Positions 1 through 8,479 of a stretch of DNA of 64,000 bases are shown here, piece by piece. How positions within the stretch are numbered: the first letter of the stretch is position 1; the number at the start of each line of letters is the position of its first letter. The translations under genes were made by a program, and so were the position numbers. Origin of the DNA: Ferruginibacter sp. (GTDB lineage: Bacteria; Bacteroidota; Bacteroidia; Chitinophagales; Chitinophagaceae); the NCBI GenBank assembly GCA_017983695.1, contig JAGOAX010000002.1, positions 372,001 to 436,000 on the forward strand, given 5' to 3'. The notes under the pieces are model-generated. The model was given only the letters and a program-made list of their open reading frames with translations. It was not told the DNA's origin and did no database searches.

Positions 1-138
1 GCCGCCATGTACACTTACCACGTCAATAATATACTGGCGCAGTTCGTCACAAACCTTGTGTAAATCTTCCCGGCTGATTTTTTTTAAATCATCAGGAGAA
101 TTGATGGTACTTAATAGTGAACCGGGCTTTATTTCCAT
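1..138 (-). CDS. dxs: 1-deoxy-D-xylulose-5-phosphate synthase, N-terminal fragment
   Basis: The first 46 codons of a gene that runs off the left edge. The start reads MEIKPGSLLSTINSPDDLKK and continues to VVSVHGG, which matches the N terminus of DXS (family knowledge: thiamine-diphosphate enzyme joining pyruvate and glyceraldehyde 3-phosphate, first step of the MEP isoprenoid pathway, cytoplasmic). The ATG is at 138-136. The catalytic core is outside the window. IspG, a later enzyme of the same pathway, is encoded separately at about 36 kb. A TACCTTTG box upstream could be its promoter. Identification rests on the short N-terminal match only, but that stretch is characteristic. Confidence 0.8.
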   Translation of the reverse strand, partial: MEIKPGSLLSTINSPDDLKKISREDLHKVCDELRQYIIDVVSVHGG

Positions 139-264
139 GGTTTTTATTTATACCGCTCTGGTTTTAAATTTAATAAGATACAATATTTGCGGCGGCATGA
201 TACGTTACCTTAAAATTGAACTGGCATTTTATACAGTTGTTTTATTCAATTTTGTATCACCGGG

Positions 265-272
265 CAAAGGTA
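265..272 (-). promoter_or_regulatory. Bacteroidota-type -7 box upstream of dxs
   Basis: On the minus strand the bases read TACCTTTG, an exact fit to the TAnnTTTG -7 consensus of Bacteroidota primary sigma factor. It lies about 130 bases before the dxs ATG. No convincing TTTG -33 box was seen at the usual spacing, so this is a candidate only. The rest of 139-343 shows no gene. Confidence 0.4.
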
Positions 273-343
273 CATTTTTTATTTACCCCTTAAGGGAGAT
301 TAAACAATTTTTAACGGCAAAGGTTCAGGTCATTTTTTACAGC

Positions 344-1276
344 CTAATCAGGATTGTAAGTGATGATAACCACGGCATGTTTTTCAAAACCGGCGCTCAG
401 CCTTACTTCATAACGCTTATGAGCCGTTTCTATTATCATTACGGCTGTATTTGGCGGAATACTCCCCAGGTTTTCGGCCTGCATGATAACTTCAAATGGC
501 TTACCCGGCTCGGTAAGTACAATATTAAAACTAAGTGGTTTTGTACTGATACGCTGCCGCAGTAATACCGGCTTTTTGTTTAAAAAAACAGACACCGTAT
601 CGTCATCCACTATGGCATTATCGTACAGCGTAATTTTTACAGTGGTATCTGCCAGGTTTATTATTTCCTGTATGTCTAATTTACGGTCTGCCGGCGCAAT
701 GTCATGAGTAGAAACCGTAACGGACTCAGTAATCTCCGGTTCAGGGTCTGGCACCACATCAGGTTGTGTATTACGCCATAAAATCTGATCGGTAATTTTT
801 TTCTGTACAAAACTTTCAATGGGGTATTCTGGTTTTTTAATTTTTTGAAGTACCACCAGTAACTCTTCGCCAGGAAAACAGGAAGTGTCAATCCCCTGAC
901 CTGTCCAGGTACCAGACAAGTACTGCGTTTTACCAATTTTATAATATTTAAGGTTGAAGATTTTTTCACAAGGCCAGAAGTTGGGCGGCATTAAATAATA
1001 TAAATATTTCAGTTCCCGTATATAGATGCTTTGAGTACGTCTACTCCTGTTTCCGGCCATATTAAACAATACAAAACGGCTGGTATCTTTAAAGGCAAAT
1101 GTATATCCCCGTAACTGTTTTCCTTCCTGGTAAATTTGTATTTCAATATTTTCCACACCACTGTAGCCAGAACCTTTACGACTTATTTTACCGCTCCATA
1201 TTCCGGCAAGTTGCTGTGCCTGAACCTGCAATCCAGCAAAAAAAAATAATAAAAAGCAAAGAAATGTTTTATGCAT
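344..1276 (-). CDS. secreted protein of unknown function
   Basis: I do not recognise a family. The start is placed at MHKTFLCFLLFFFAGLQVQA, which gives a clean signal peptide; the longer frame would begin six codons earlier. The mature protein (about 290 residues) begins QQLAGIWSG and is rich in beta-type segments; the first 150 residues resemble the lipocalin-like or META-like beta-barrel style (GIWSG, GTWTGQG) and the last 110 residues look like another all-beta module. It lies 21 bases after the stop of the M23 peptidase gene on the same strand, so the two are probably one transcript and both products act outside the inner membrane. Function is unknown. Confidence 0.75.
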   Translation of the reverse strand: MHKTFLCFLLFFFAGLQVQAQQLAGIWSGKISRKGSGYSGVENIEIQIYQEGKQLRGYTFAFKDTSRFVLFNMAGNRSRRTQSIYIRELKYLYYLMPPNFWPCEKIFNLKYYKIGKTQYLSGTWTGQGIDTSCFPGEELLVVLQKIKKPEYPIESFVQKKITDQILWRNTQPDVVPDPEPEITESVTVSTHDIAPADRKLDIQEIINLADTTVKITLYDNAIVDDDTVSVFLNKKPVLLRQRISTKPLSFNIVLTEPGKPFEVIMQAENLGSIPPNTAVMIIETAHKRYEVRLSAGFEKHAVVIITYNPD

Positions 1277-1297
1277 ACATTGCAATTTTACCACTTT

Positions 1298-2050
1298 TTA
1301 GTTAACAAGTTTGTGTGGTATCATATTCAATATCATATCTGCATCGGGGCAGTTACGCAAATACTTTTCTCTTTCAGATAATTTACATACGCCGGGGTAA
1401 TCCCCTTCCTTCATTTCCATATCTTCAATTATTTGAAAATGGAGGTGTGGTGGCCAGTTGCCGTTTTCGAAACTATTACCAAAATGTGCAAAGCATTGCC
1501 CACGGGTAACAAACTGCCCCGGTTTTAATTGTATAATATCTTTTAAGGCTAAATGCCCGTAAAGCGTATGAAAAACCACGGTCTCCAGCTGGTGTTGTAA
1601 AATGATAGTAGCGCCATAATCGCCAAAATTTTCATTGTTGGCAAAACTGTGTACCATACCGCCGAGTGGTGCAAAAATTTTGGTATCTGCTGCTCCCCAA
1701 ATATCGATACCAAGATGAAGGCGCCGGGGTTCGGTTTCTATTGCATCAGTTTTACCGGTATCAACCTGCGAACGTAAATTGTCATTTACAAAATTGAATA
1801 ACGCACTGCGTTTGTACATTGCCCTTAACTCTTTGTAGCCGCCAATTAAAAATTTTGCATTGGCAGCTTTCCGTTCTGCATCTATGTAATCAGAAAAAAC
1901 TTTGGTGTTGCTGAAAATATCTTCGGTAAGTGCTGTGTTGGATTCGGATAAATTTACAACGGCAATTTTTTCTGTTGCAGCATCAAAATTTACAACAGGA
2001 TGGAATTGAGTTTGATGTTTCAGCAATATATTTTCTACGGCGCTATTCAT
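1298..2050 (-). CDS. M23-family (LytM-like) metallopeptidase
   Basis: A 250-residue protein with a C-terminal peptidase M23 domain. The zinc-binding set is visible: HLGID (His112 and Asp116), a central YGH (His166) and HLHF (His202, His204). Known members cut cross-link peptides of peptidoglycan. No signal peptide or membrane segment is visible at the N terminus (residues 1-100 are a polar helical region), which is unusual for an enzyme of the cell wall; some Bacteroidota M23-like proteins of this form are predicted cytoplasmic and act on other substrates, so the true substrate is open. It is followed by a secreted protein gene 21 bases downstream. Confidence 0.85.
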   Translation of the reverse strand: MNSAVENILLKHQTQFHPVVNFDAATEKIAVVNLSESNTALTEDIFSNTKVFSDYIDAERKAANAKFLIGGYKELRAMYKRSALFNFVNDNLRSQVDTGKTDAIETEPRRLHLGIDIWGAADTKIFAPLGGMVHSFANNENFGDYGATIILQHQLETVVFHTLYGHLALKDIIQLKPGQFVTRGQCFAHFGNSFENGNWPPHLHFQIIEDMEMKEGDYPGVCKLSEREKYLRNCPDADMILNMIPHKLVN

Positions 2051-2143
2051 GTAGTGAAGATACGCATAACAATTATCAGATTAACAATTTCAGATTGCAG
2101 TCATCAGTTATAATACAAAGAGGTTGTTAAAATTGCAGCAATA

Positions 2144-4339
2144 CTAACTTTTCACTTTTATTCTGTTACCATCGCCATTGGTTTCTCTTTCTCTTTCTTT
2201 AAAACTTGTTTTACCAAAACTCCAGCTGAATTGCAACCTCACTCCGCGGCTTTCCCATTTGCGGCGGTAACTAAAATCCATATTGGCAAATTGTACCGTT
2301 TGCTTCCAGCGTTGTGTATTAAAAATATCTGCCACAGATAAACGTAACGAACCTTTGTTTTTTAAAATATTTTTCCGCACCCCTGCATCTAAACTACCCA
2401 GTGATTTACTTTTAAAAATAGCTTCCCTGGTAGCGGCATTAAACCAACTGCTTATCTGTGTACTCCACCCTTTACCCAATGTAAAATTTTGTTGTATGTA
2501 ATAGTTCAAGCCAAAGGTTTTTTCATTTAATAATCCATTGGATAAAACACCTTTGTAATGATTAAAAAAGCCGGTGATATTGACATAACTATTCCACCAT
2601 TTTGTAATAGGCAATGGGGTACTGATGTTTAAATAACTATTATCTAAACTGCCAATATTGGCAGGTGTACCAGTTGTTTGCTGCCCGGTTTGTGTAGTAA
2701 TAGTTTGGCTGTAATCTTTAGTATGATTGTACCCATACGAAATACCAAGTGCATAGCGATAAGTGTATTTTACTTCGAAATTATTGGTGTACTGGGGCTT
2801 TAAAAAAGGATTGCCTTTTTCGCTGGTATAAATATCATAAATGGTTTCAAAAGGATTTAAGGATTGATAGTCGGGGCGGTTAATTCTTTTGCTGTAAGAA
2901 ATAGCGAAGCTGTTTTTTTCGTTGGGCTTATAACTTACAAATGCTGTAGGGAAAATATTTACATAATTAGTATCCGGATTGTTGATGCTGGTATTTTTTA
3001 AATCAACCGAGGTGCCCTTTATCGCCGCATTTTCTATCCTGATGCCCAACTGGTACTCAAACTTTTTTATTTGCCTGCTAAAATTGGCATAAGCAGCATA
3101 TACATTTTCTTTGTAAGTAAAATAATTACTTCTGCCTGTATCGGCTTTCATTACGTTGCCTGCCAAAGTGGTGGCCAATAAATTATTGCTGGTTGCTACG
3201 TTACTTATTTTAAAACCGCTTTCAAACTTTGCACTTATCGTTTTTATCTGCTTTGTATAATCTGCTTTTACGGCATAAATATTAATTTGGGTAGCCACAT
3301 CCAAATCGTTAGCCGTATAATTGTATTTTGTATTTGACTGATCTAAATAATCTGTACCAAGATTAGTAATATTGGTGTTTTTAAAATAAGTATAGTCGGC
3401 ATCAATATTTAATTCGTTGCCCAAAGTATCTTCGTACTTATAATTTAAGTTGGTATTGTAACGGCGGTTTTTATACAAGTTATCATTGGTGGTTATTAAA
3501 GCAGAGTCAATTTTACCATTGTTGCTTATATTGGTTATACCCGGTGTATTAAAAGGATTGCGGTTGCCGCTGCTGGTAAATAAAAAGCCAAAAGTGTTTT
3601 TTTTGTTTTGATAAAAATCGATACCCCACTTTGTATTATTGCTTACATTTCTATCAATATCGATGGTAACGTTGTTGAAATTTTTAATACTATTACCCAC
3701 CTGTACATTTCTGTTAATAACACCATCGGTATGCTGCAGATTATTATTTACACTTAGGTTGGCAAAAGCATTTATTTTTCCCTGGCGGTGATTAATACTA
3801 AATGCCCCGTTGCTGCGGTAATGCACCTGCTGCTGGTAGCCTGCAGTAATATTTCCATTAGTACCTTTAATTTTATTTTTTTTCAGCCTGATATTTATGA
3901 TACCAGCATTACCCTGTGCATCAAAACGGGAAGAGGGATTGGTTATGAGTTCAATTTTATCGATAGTGCTGCCGGGCATACCACGTAAAAAATTTGCCAG
4001 TTCTTTAGCACTCATTTGTGTGGGGCGGCCATCTATCAGCACATTTACCCCAGCCTTACCACTCATATTAATTACATCTTCGCCGGTTATATTTATGCCC
4101 GGTGCTTTTTGTAAAATTTCAAAAACACTGCTGCCAATGGCTATTATATCTGCCTGCACATTTATTACAGTTTTGTCTATTTGCATTTCTACAAATGGCT
4201 TTTTGCTTTTAATTACCACTTCATTCAGTTTTTTTATTTGGTTAAAAGTGGAACTGTCTTTTTGGCGAAGACTGTCTGTTTGCTGGCCAAAAGCCGGCAG
4301 GTAAAAAAGTGAGATCAAAATTGGCAGTAGCTGTTTCAT
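2144..4339 (-). CDS. TonB-dependent-receptor-like outer membrane beta-barrel protein
   Basis: A 731-residue outer membrane protein with a signal peptide (MKQLLPILISLFYLPAFGQQ), a plug domain at about residues 35-155 (ending FDAQGNAGIINIRLKKN) and a long barrel with alternating aromatic strands to the end, of the outer membrane beta-barrel type (family 3, often tagged as TonB-dependent receptor). Unlike most Bacteroidota members it goes almost straight from the signal peptide to the plug, without the usual carboxypeptidase-regulatory-like domain. No SusD partner, anti-sigma factor or clear substrate gene lies next to it, so the ligand cannot be named. It has its own promoter region of about 150 bases. 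Confidence 0.88.
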   Translation of the reverse strand: MKQLLPILISLFYLPAFGQQTDSLRQKDSSTFNQIKKLNEVVIKSKKPFVEMQIDKTVINVQADIIAIGSSVFEILQKAPGINITGEDVINMSGKAGVNVLIDGRPTQMSAKELANFLRGMPGSTIDKIELITNPSSRFDAQGNAGIINIRLKKNKIKGTNGNITAGYQQQVHYRSNGAFSINHRQGKINAFANLSVNNNLQHTDGVINRNVQVGNSIKNFNNVTIDIDRNVSNNTKWGIDFYQNKKNTFGFLFTSSGNRNPFNTPGITNISNNGKIDSALITTNDNLYKNRRYNTNLNYKYEDTLGNELNIDADYTYFKNTNITNLGTDYLDQSNTKYNYTANDLDVATQINIYAVKADYTKQIKTISAKFESGFKISNVATSNNLLATTLAGNVMKADTGRSNYFTYKENVYAAYANFSRQIKKFEYQLGIRIENAAIKGTSVDLKNTSINNPDTNYVNIFPTAFVSYKPNEKNSFAISYSKRINRPDYQSLNPFETIYDIYTSEKGNPFLKPQYTNNFEVKYTYRYALGISYGYNHTKDYSQTITTQTGQQTTGTPANIGSLDNSYLNISTPLPITKWWNSYVNITGFFNHYKGVLSNGLLNEKTFGLNYYIQQNFTLGKGWSTQISSWFNAATREAIFKSKSLGSLDAGVRKNILKNKGSLRLSVADIFNTQRWKQTVQFANMDFSYRRKWESRGVRLQFSWSFGKTSFKERERETNGDGNRIKVKS

Positions 4340-4433
4340 AAATTGTTGTTGATTAACAATACAAAGATGATTCAGCTGTAAGGCGCAGTCGCTGCAAATG
4401 ATAATTTGAGGCGGAGTAAAATGGTATCAAAAA

Positions 4434-4468
4434 ATAAAAAACCGTCTCAATAGTGATTTGAGACGGTT
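4434..4468 (-). terminator. rho-independent terminator of the 4487-4873 gene
   Basis: Perfect 11-base inverted repeat (AACCGTCTCAA at 4440-4450, TTGAGACGGTT at 4458-4468) with a 7-base loop. Read on the minus strand it is followed by a run of six T. It lies 18 bases past the stop of the small secreted protein gene. Confidence 0.85.
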
Positions 4469-4486
4469 GATCCTGAACAATAAATA

Positions 4487-4873
4487 CTATTTCTTACGCT
4501 GTCCCCGCCATGGTAGTGCAAACTTCCTGCTTTCGTTCAGCGTAATACCATAAACTTTATCGCCTTCAATATAGCCAGAGTGAAAATAAGTACTGCCCTG
4601 ATCGCTGGTGGTAAAGGCAAAGTAAATCTTATCCCAGTCTACATTTAAAAATCCGCCGCCAAAAGGGTATCCGTAAAATTCCCCATCAAAAATTTTACCT
4701 TCAATTTTTGTGAATTTAAATTCCTTAAGATAGGGTTCGCTTTCGGGTGTTGGCCGCAGATCAATGATCCAGATGCCAAGTGCGCTGTCAGCAACTGGTT
4801 TTGGTGCTGCTATTTTTTGTGCTGCTGCTGAAAAAGCCATTACAAGAAAAACGGAAGTAAGAAGTTGTTTCAT
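4487..4873 (-). CDS. small secreted protein of unknown function
   Basis: A 128-residue protein with a signal peptide (MKQLLTSVFLVMAFSAAAQ). The mature part has the pattern LGIWIIDLRPTPESEPYLKE then several beta strands ending in a basic tail (WRGQRKK); this looks like a small lipocalin or DUF2147-style beta barrel, but I cannot assign a family. It is a single-gene transcript: the AraC-type regulator lies upstream on the same strand with an 80-base gap, and a good terminator follows. Being directly downstream of a membrane-anchored regulator, it could be its target, which is only inference. Confidence 0.7.
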   Translation of the reverse strand: MKQLLTSVFLVMAFSAAAQKIAAPKPVADSALGIWIIDLRPTPESEPYLKEFKFTKIEGKIFDGEFYGYPFGGGFLNVDWDKIYFAFTTSDQGSTYFHSGYIEGDKVYGITLNESRKFALPWRGQRKK

Positions 4874-4955
4874 ATTTTTTTATTGTAAAACTATATTAAG
4901 TAAATGCGGCAATCGCTTCAAATTGTAATTTGACACTGTTAAACAAAGTATCAAA

Positions 4956-6173
4956 TCATAAATTATGCTTTTGCAGCCATTCTTTAGGACTTAACCCGGT
5001 TGTTTTTTTAAAGGCCCGGTTAAACGTGGCCTTGCTGTTAAAGCCGCAATCGTAAGCAATACCTAAAAGTGTCTGTGTTTTTTGTTCGCCGGATTGGAGT
5101 TTTTCTTTTACTGCATTTATCCGGTATTCGTTTATAAAATCATTAAAGCTGGCATTAAAGCCCTGGTTGATAACACGGCTTAAAACAGATGTATTGGTAT
5201 TCATTTTTTTTGCAAGAGAAGAAAGTGTAAGCTCAGGTTCTTCATACAACTTTTCATCTTCCACCAAAGATTTTACTTTTTGTTTCCATGTGGCCAGGAC
5301 AATATCTTCCTTTTTTTCTTCCACCACTTCAAAGGCTACATCTTCTGTAACTGCAGCACCTGCCAACAATTTGGGTGAGTGATAGTATTGTAATAATAAT
5401 TGCGGCTGAAAACGTAACCGGTGCAGCGGAATATTTACTGCACTGTACCCGTTTATGGCAATATAATATACAACCACGGCAAAGGCCAGAAAATAATACC
5501 ATGAAGTAATGTATTGATTAATGTTTTGTAAGGCAGGAAGCAGGGATGCAATTTCCAGCAGCAAGGGCAATATGGTAAGTACTGCAAAGGCAATTAAAAA
5601 ATTACGCAGCCAGCGCAGGCTGGCCATCTCTACAAAACTGGTCTCTAAAAAAACATATTGTTTATACTTGCGGTAATAGCGGATGCTTGCTACCAGGTAA
5701 ATGATGATACTTGTTTTTTGCGACCATTGATACCAGGTATCAAAATCAGGGTCTGCTTCGCCATTCATTAGGTAGTACTCTTTAACCACTGCTTTATCAA
5801 CTACCACAACAACAATGCACCAGATAATGTATAATACACCCGGCACAAAATGCAGGACATCTTTTTTTGTAAGTGCATAATTAAAATTGGTTATAGCTTT
5901 TACATACAGAAATAAAACGGGGCCTATAAACAAACCAAGAATAAATGGCGTGTAAAATAAAATATCACGATAAGGCTGGTTATCGTACCATCCTGCAAAG
6001 CCCACCATCCAGGGAATAACATATAATGCAGCAAGCAATAAAAAAGAACCCATGAACTTATCTGCTGTACTCTCCTGCTTTATTCCACGGCGCCACAACA
6101 TAATTGCATATACAGTTATATGCACAAAAAAAATAAGCAGTAAAGAACTGTAAATATTAAACTGAAAAAGCAT
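4956..6173 (-). CDS. membrane-anchored AraC-family transcription regulator
   Basis: A 405-residue protein with about seven hydrophobic segments in residues 1-245 and a C-terminal AraC helix-turn-helix pair at about 300-405. The second helix-turn-helix shows the classic GIAYDCGFNSKATFNRAFKK signature followed by TGLSPKEW. This domain order (multi-spanning membrane sensor plus AraC DNA-binding domain) is common in Bacteroidota. It probably senses a signal in or near the membrane and controls nearby or distant genes; no ligand can be inferred. The short secreted-protein gene downstream is a possible target. Confidence 0.87.
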   Translation of the reverse strand: MLFQFNIYSSLLLIFFVHITVYAIMLWRRGIKQESTADKFMGSFLLLAALYVIPWMVGFAGWYDNQPYRDILFYTPFILGLFIGPVLFLYVKAITNFNYALTKKDVLHFVPGVLYIIWCIVVVVVDKAVVKEYYLMNGEADPDFDTWYQWSQKTSIIIYLVASIRYYRKYKQYVFLETSFVEMASLRWLRNFLIAFAVLTILPLLLEIASLLPALQNINQYITSWYYFLAFAVVVYYIAINGYSAVNIPLHRLRFQPQLLLQYYHSPKLLAGAAVTEDVAFEVVEEKKEDIVLATWKQKVKSLVEDEKLYEEPELTLSSLAKKMNTNTSVLSRVINQGFNASFNDFINEYRINAVKEKLQSGEQKTQTLLGIAYDCGFNSKATFNRAFKKTTGLSPKEWLQKHNL

Positions 6174-6254
6174 AAGCTGTATTATTTATACTGTAGCTGT
6201 AATTTTAAAATAAGGATTTATAGTAAAACAGCTTTACATAACAATCTCACGCAA

Positions 6255-6325
6255 TTTTTGTTTAAGCAATTTTTTTTTGCCGCTGAATGAGTTAACAAAA
6301 TAGCTTCTGCAAAATACACTTTAGC
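6255..6325 (-). pseudogene. remnant of the 3' end of a second ECF sigma factor gene
   Basis: On the minus strand this stretch reads ..KVYFAEAILLTHSAAKK.., nearly the same as the last codons of the intact sigma factor gene at 7.1 kb (EYFAEAIQLTSSAAEKK). After that the frame is lost in a run of nine A where ten would be needed to continue into the LLKQK part that is still readable. Homology stops upstream near 6326, just before a perfect palindrome. It is not expressed as a protein and is best read as a decayed paralogue. Confidence 0.65.
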
Positions 6326-6338
6326 AGTATCAGAATCG

Positions 6339-6386
6339 AACTTCCTCACCCTGGTCGTTGTCTCCACCGATTAGGGTGAGGAAGTT
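6339..6386. repeat. perfect 14-base inverted repeat with 20-base loop
   Basis: Arms AACTTCCTCACCCT (6339-6352) and AGGGTGAGGAAGTT (6373-6386). It lies 10 bases past the stop of the 6397-7053 gene. Neither strand has a T run after the stem, so it is more like a REP-type palindrome than a rho-independent terminator, though it may protect the 3' end of that transcript. It also sits at the border of the sigma-factor remnant. Confidence 0.75.
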
Positions 6387-6396
6387 GAAGCGAAAA

Positions 6397-7053
6397 TTAT
6401 TTATGGTAAATAAGTTGCTTGATTAGTGAATTGTAGAGATCTTTAATAACTGTATATACAGTAAATAACATAAGAGATGAGTTGTGCTTGTAACTTATAT
6501 TTTTATAGTCCAATACAGTTTCTTCCGTTGCAAAGGGCAAAAAATCTTTGCTTTCATAATAGCCTCGGCTTATAAAAGTAAGGTTAGCATGCGCCGGATG
6601 TAAAAGCATAAGGGTATCATAACGAACTTTATTGTCTTTTGCATGCTCATAAACAAAAGGAGCGAAATATTCATTTTGTACTTTTGCCCACGATTGCCGG
6701 AGCTTATCTATCACTGGTTTTTCTTTTATTAGTATGCGGTTAGAAATCGCAATTCCAGAATCATAGTATGTCATACATATTACAAAGCAAGAATCATTTT
6801 TAAAGCAAACCAGAGAAGCATCATCGTAATGAGACTTGTTGTTTAAACTTTCTAAAGTTACTGGTACTGGCGGTGGCGGCGGATCAAGGCTTTGATGAAA
6901 TGAAAAGGCTATAATTGAATCATAATCTTTATTTTCAATGAGGAGCTTTATTCTTTTTTTATACCCGCTAAAATAACTCTCCGCTTGAGCAAAGCTCTTT
7001 TTTGCAAAGAAAATCCACGAACAGATAATTATAATGCGGAATATTGTTTTCAT
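6397..7053 (-). CDS. secreted protein of unknown function, coupled to the sigma factor gene
   Basis: A 218-residue protein with an N-terminal signal peptide (MKTIFRIIIICSWIFFAKKSFAQA). The mature part has a run of five prolines (DPPPPPVP, near residue 60) and no family that I recognise. Its ATG overlaps the TGA of the upstream ECF sigma factor gene (ATGA), so the two are co-transcribed and translation is probably coupled. Anti-sigma factors often sit in this place, but this protein has no clear membrane span after the signal peptide and no zinc-binding anti-sigma motif, so that role is not supported. Confidence 0.7.
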   Translation of the reverse strand: MKTIFRIIIICSWIFFAKKSFAQAESYFSGYKKRIKLLIENKDYDSIIAFSFHQSLDPPPPPVPVTLESLNNKSHYDDASLVCFKNDSCFVICMTYYDSGIAISNRILIKEKPVIDKLRQSWAKVQNEYFAPFVYEHAKDNKVRYDTLMLLHPAHANLTFISRGYYESKDFLPFATEETVLDYKNISYKHNSSLMLFTVYTVIKDLYNSLIKQLIYHK

Positions 7054-8321
7054 ACCTTTTTCATTTTGTATTGAAGCAATTTCTTTTCAGCGGCAGAACT
7101 TGTTAACTGTATTGCTTCCGCAAAATACTCATTTGCCTGCTCATAATGTTGTAACTGCAAATGCAGTTCGCCAAGTGTGGCAGGCAACAGGTAATATTTT
7201 TTTAAGGAAGAAAGGTTTTCAATTGCTTCAATAATCTTAATGGCTTCAGCAGGCCCATACAGTTCGCTGATAACTATTGCCCGGTTTAATTCAACCACCG
7301 GCGATGGATATAATTGGCACATCAGATCATAACACTGCAGAATATTTTTCCAGTTAGTTGATGCGTAATTACCCGCCCTTGCATGCTCGTAAGCAATACC
7401 TGCTTCTAACTGGTACCTGCTCACTTGTTCCCCCGGTGCAGATGCTTCAAGGTGAAAAATTCCTTTATCAATCAGCGCTTCGTTCCATTTATTTCTATCC
7501 TGCTGTTTCAACAACAAAATATTACCGTCCGCATCCTGTCTTGCTTCGTTACGGGATGCTGTAAAACAAATTAATGCCATTAATGCATGTGCTTTAAAAT
7601 GATCTACTGCCGGACTGCGGCAAATTAACTCACACAATTGCATGGCTTCATACATCAAATCTTTTCTTATCAGATCTTCGTGCTGGGTGGAATTATATCC
7701 TTCATTAAACAACAAATAGATTGCCAGTAAAACATTATCCAGTCTGCTATCTAATTCTGTTGCAGCAGGTAATTCAAATTGTACATTGTGCTCCCTAAAA
7801 CTTTGCCTGGCCCTGGTTAATCTTTTTTCGATGGTATCGTAACCGGTTACAAATGCTTTTGCAATTTCTGTTACATTAAAACCACAGAGTGTTTTTAAAA
7901 TCAGCGATACCTGTGCTTCGGTTGAAAGCGCCGGATGGCAACAGACAAACATCATCCGCAGCTGGTCATCATCAATGGTATTGGTATTTACCAGTTCCTG
8001 TACGGTTGGTACCAGGCTATATTCTGATTGCAGTAATGGTGTTAGATTTTTTGAAACCTCATTTTGCCTTTTTTGTTGCCGCAAAACATCAATGGCTTTA
8101 TTACGGGCTACGGTAAATAACCAGGCGGTAGGATTTTGAGGAAGGCCATTTATTTTCCAGGTATTAAATGCTTTCAGCAAAGTGTCCTGTACTACATCTT
8201 CTGCCAGTTGCAGGTTTTGCGGACCAAATAATTTGGTGAGTACGGCAACCAGCTTTCCCCATTCCTGACGAAAGAGATGCTCAACTGTTTGTTCTATTTG
8301 AGAAGAATTATCCAGCGGGAT
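7050..8321 (-). CDS. ECF sigma factor with C-terminal DUF6596/TPR-like extension
   Basis: An RNA polymerase sigma factor of the extracytoplasmic-function type that carries a long C-terminal domain. Sigma region 2 is visible as LAEDVVQDTLLKAF..NPTAWLFTVARNKAID and region 4 as CGFNVTEIAKAF; the remaining 230 residues are helical repeats typical of the group usually paired with YciI/DGPF-domain proteins, as here (yciI lies 150 bases upstream). The frame is open from 8333, and homology to region 2 needs it, but there is no ATG, GTG or TTG before the TTG at 8180, which would cut region 2 in half. I used the ATC at 8321; CTG at 8315 is as likely. Its end overlaps the next gene by four bases. Confidence 0.85.
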   Translation of the reverse strand: MPLDNSSQIEQTVEHLFRQEWGKLVAVLTKLFGPQNLQLAEDVVQDTLLKAFNTWKINGLPQNPTAWLFTVARNKAIDVLRQQKRQNEVSKNLTPLLQSEYSLVPTVQELVNTNTIDDDQLRMMFVCCHPALSTEAQVSLILKTLCGFNVTEIAKAFVTGYDTIEKRLTRARQSFREHNVQFELPAATELDSRLDNVLLAIYLLFNEGYNSTQHEDLIRKDLMYEAMQLCELICRSPAVDHFKAHALMALICFTASRNEARQDADGNILLLKQQDRNKWNEALIDKGIFHLEASAPGEQVSRYQLEAGIAYEHARAGNYASTNWKNILQCYDLMCQLYPSPVVELNRAIVISELYGPAEAIKIIEAIENLSSLKKYYLLPATLGELHLQLQHYEQANEYFAEAIQLTSSAAEKKLLQYKMKKV

Positions 8322-8349
8322 TTTTTCTGTAAGCTAATTATAAATTTAA

Positions 8350-8471
8350 GCACCTGCGGTGCTTTTTTGGGAACGCAGATTTTTATGATAAATATGATTT
8401 TCGCAGACAGATCATAGTTAATCTTAATCATCATAAAAATCTGCGTTCCTTTAAAAAATCGCCTGCGGCGA
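8350..8471. repeat. MITE-like palindromic element between yciI and the sigma factor gene
   Basis: A long imperfect palindrome. Its core is a perfect 20-base inverted repeat (8370-8389 and 8430-8449, beginning GGAACGCAGATTTTTATGAT) whose inner part is imperfectly paired as well. It is flanked by two mini-hairpins sharing CCTGCGG: GCACCTGCGGTGC (8350-8362) and CGCCTGCGGCG (8460-8470). The layout is that of short interspersed non-coding elements in Bacteroidota genomes. It carries no gene. It ends about 17 bases from the first in-frame codon of the sigma gene. Confidence 0.75.
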
Positions 8472-8479
8472 TAAAAGCT

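Noticed and set aside
280..300. CCCTTAAGGG palindrome before the 344-1276 gene end
   Set aside because: Too short (10 bases) and without a T run to be a supported terminator.
6397..7053. Anti-sigma factor encoded after the sigma gene
   Set aside because: Only a signal peptide and no second span or anti-sigma motif; position alone is not enough.
8180..8182. TTG at 8180 as the start of the sigma factor
   Set aside because: Would remove most of sigma region 2, whose homology continues upstream in frame to about 8300.
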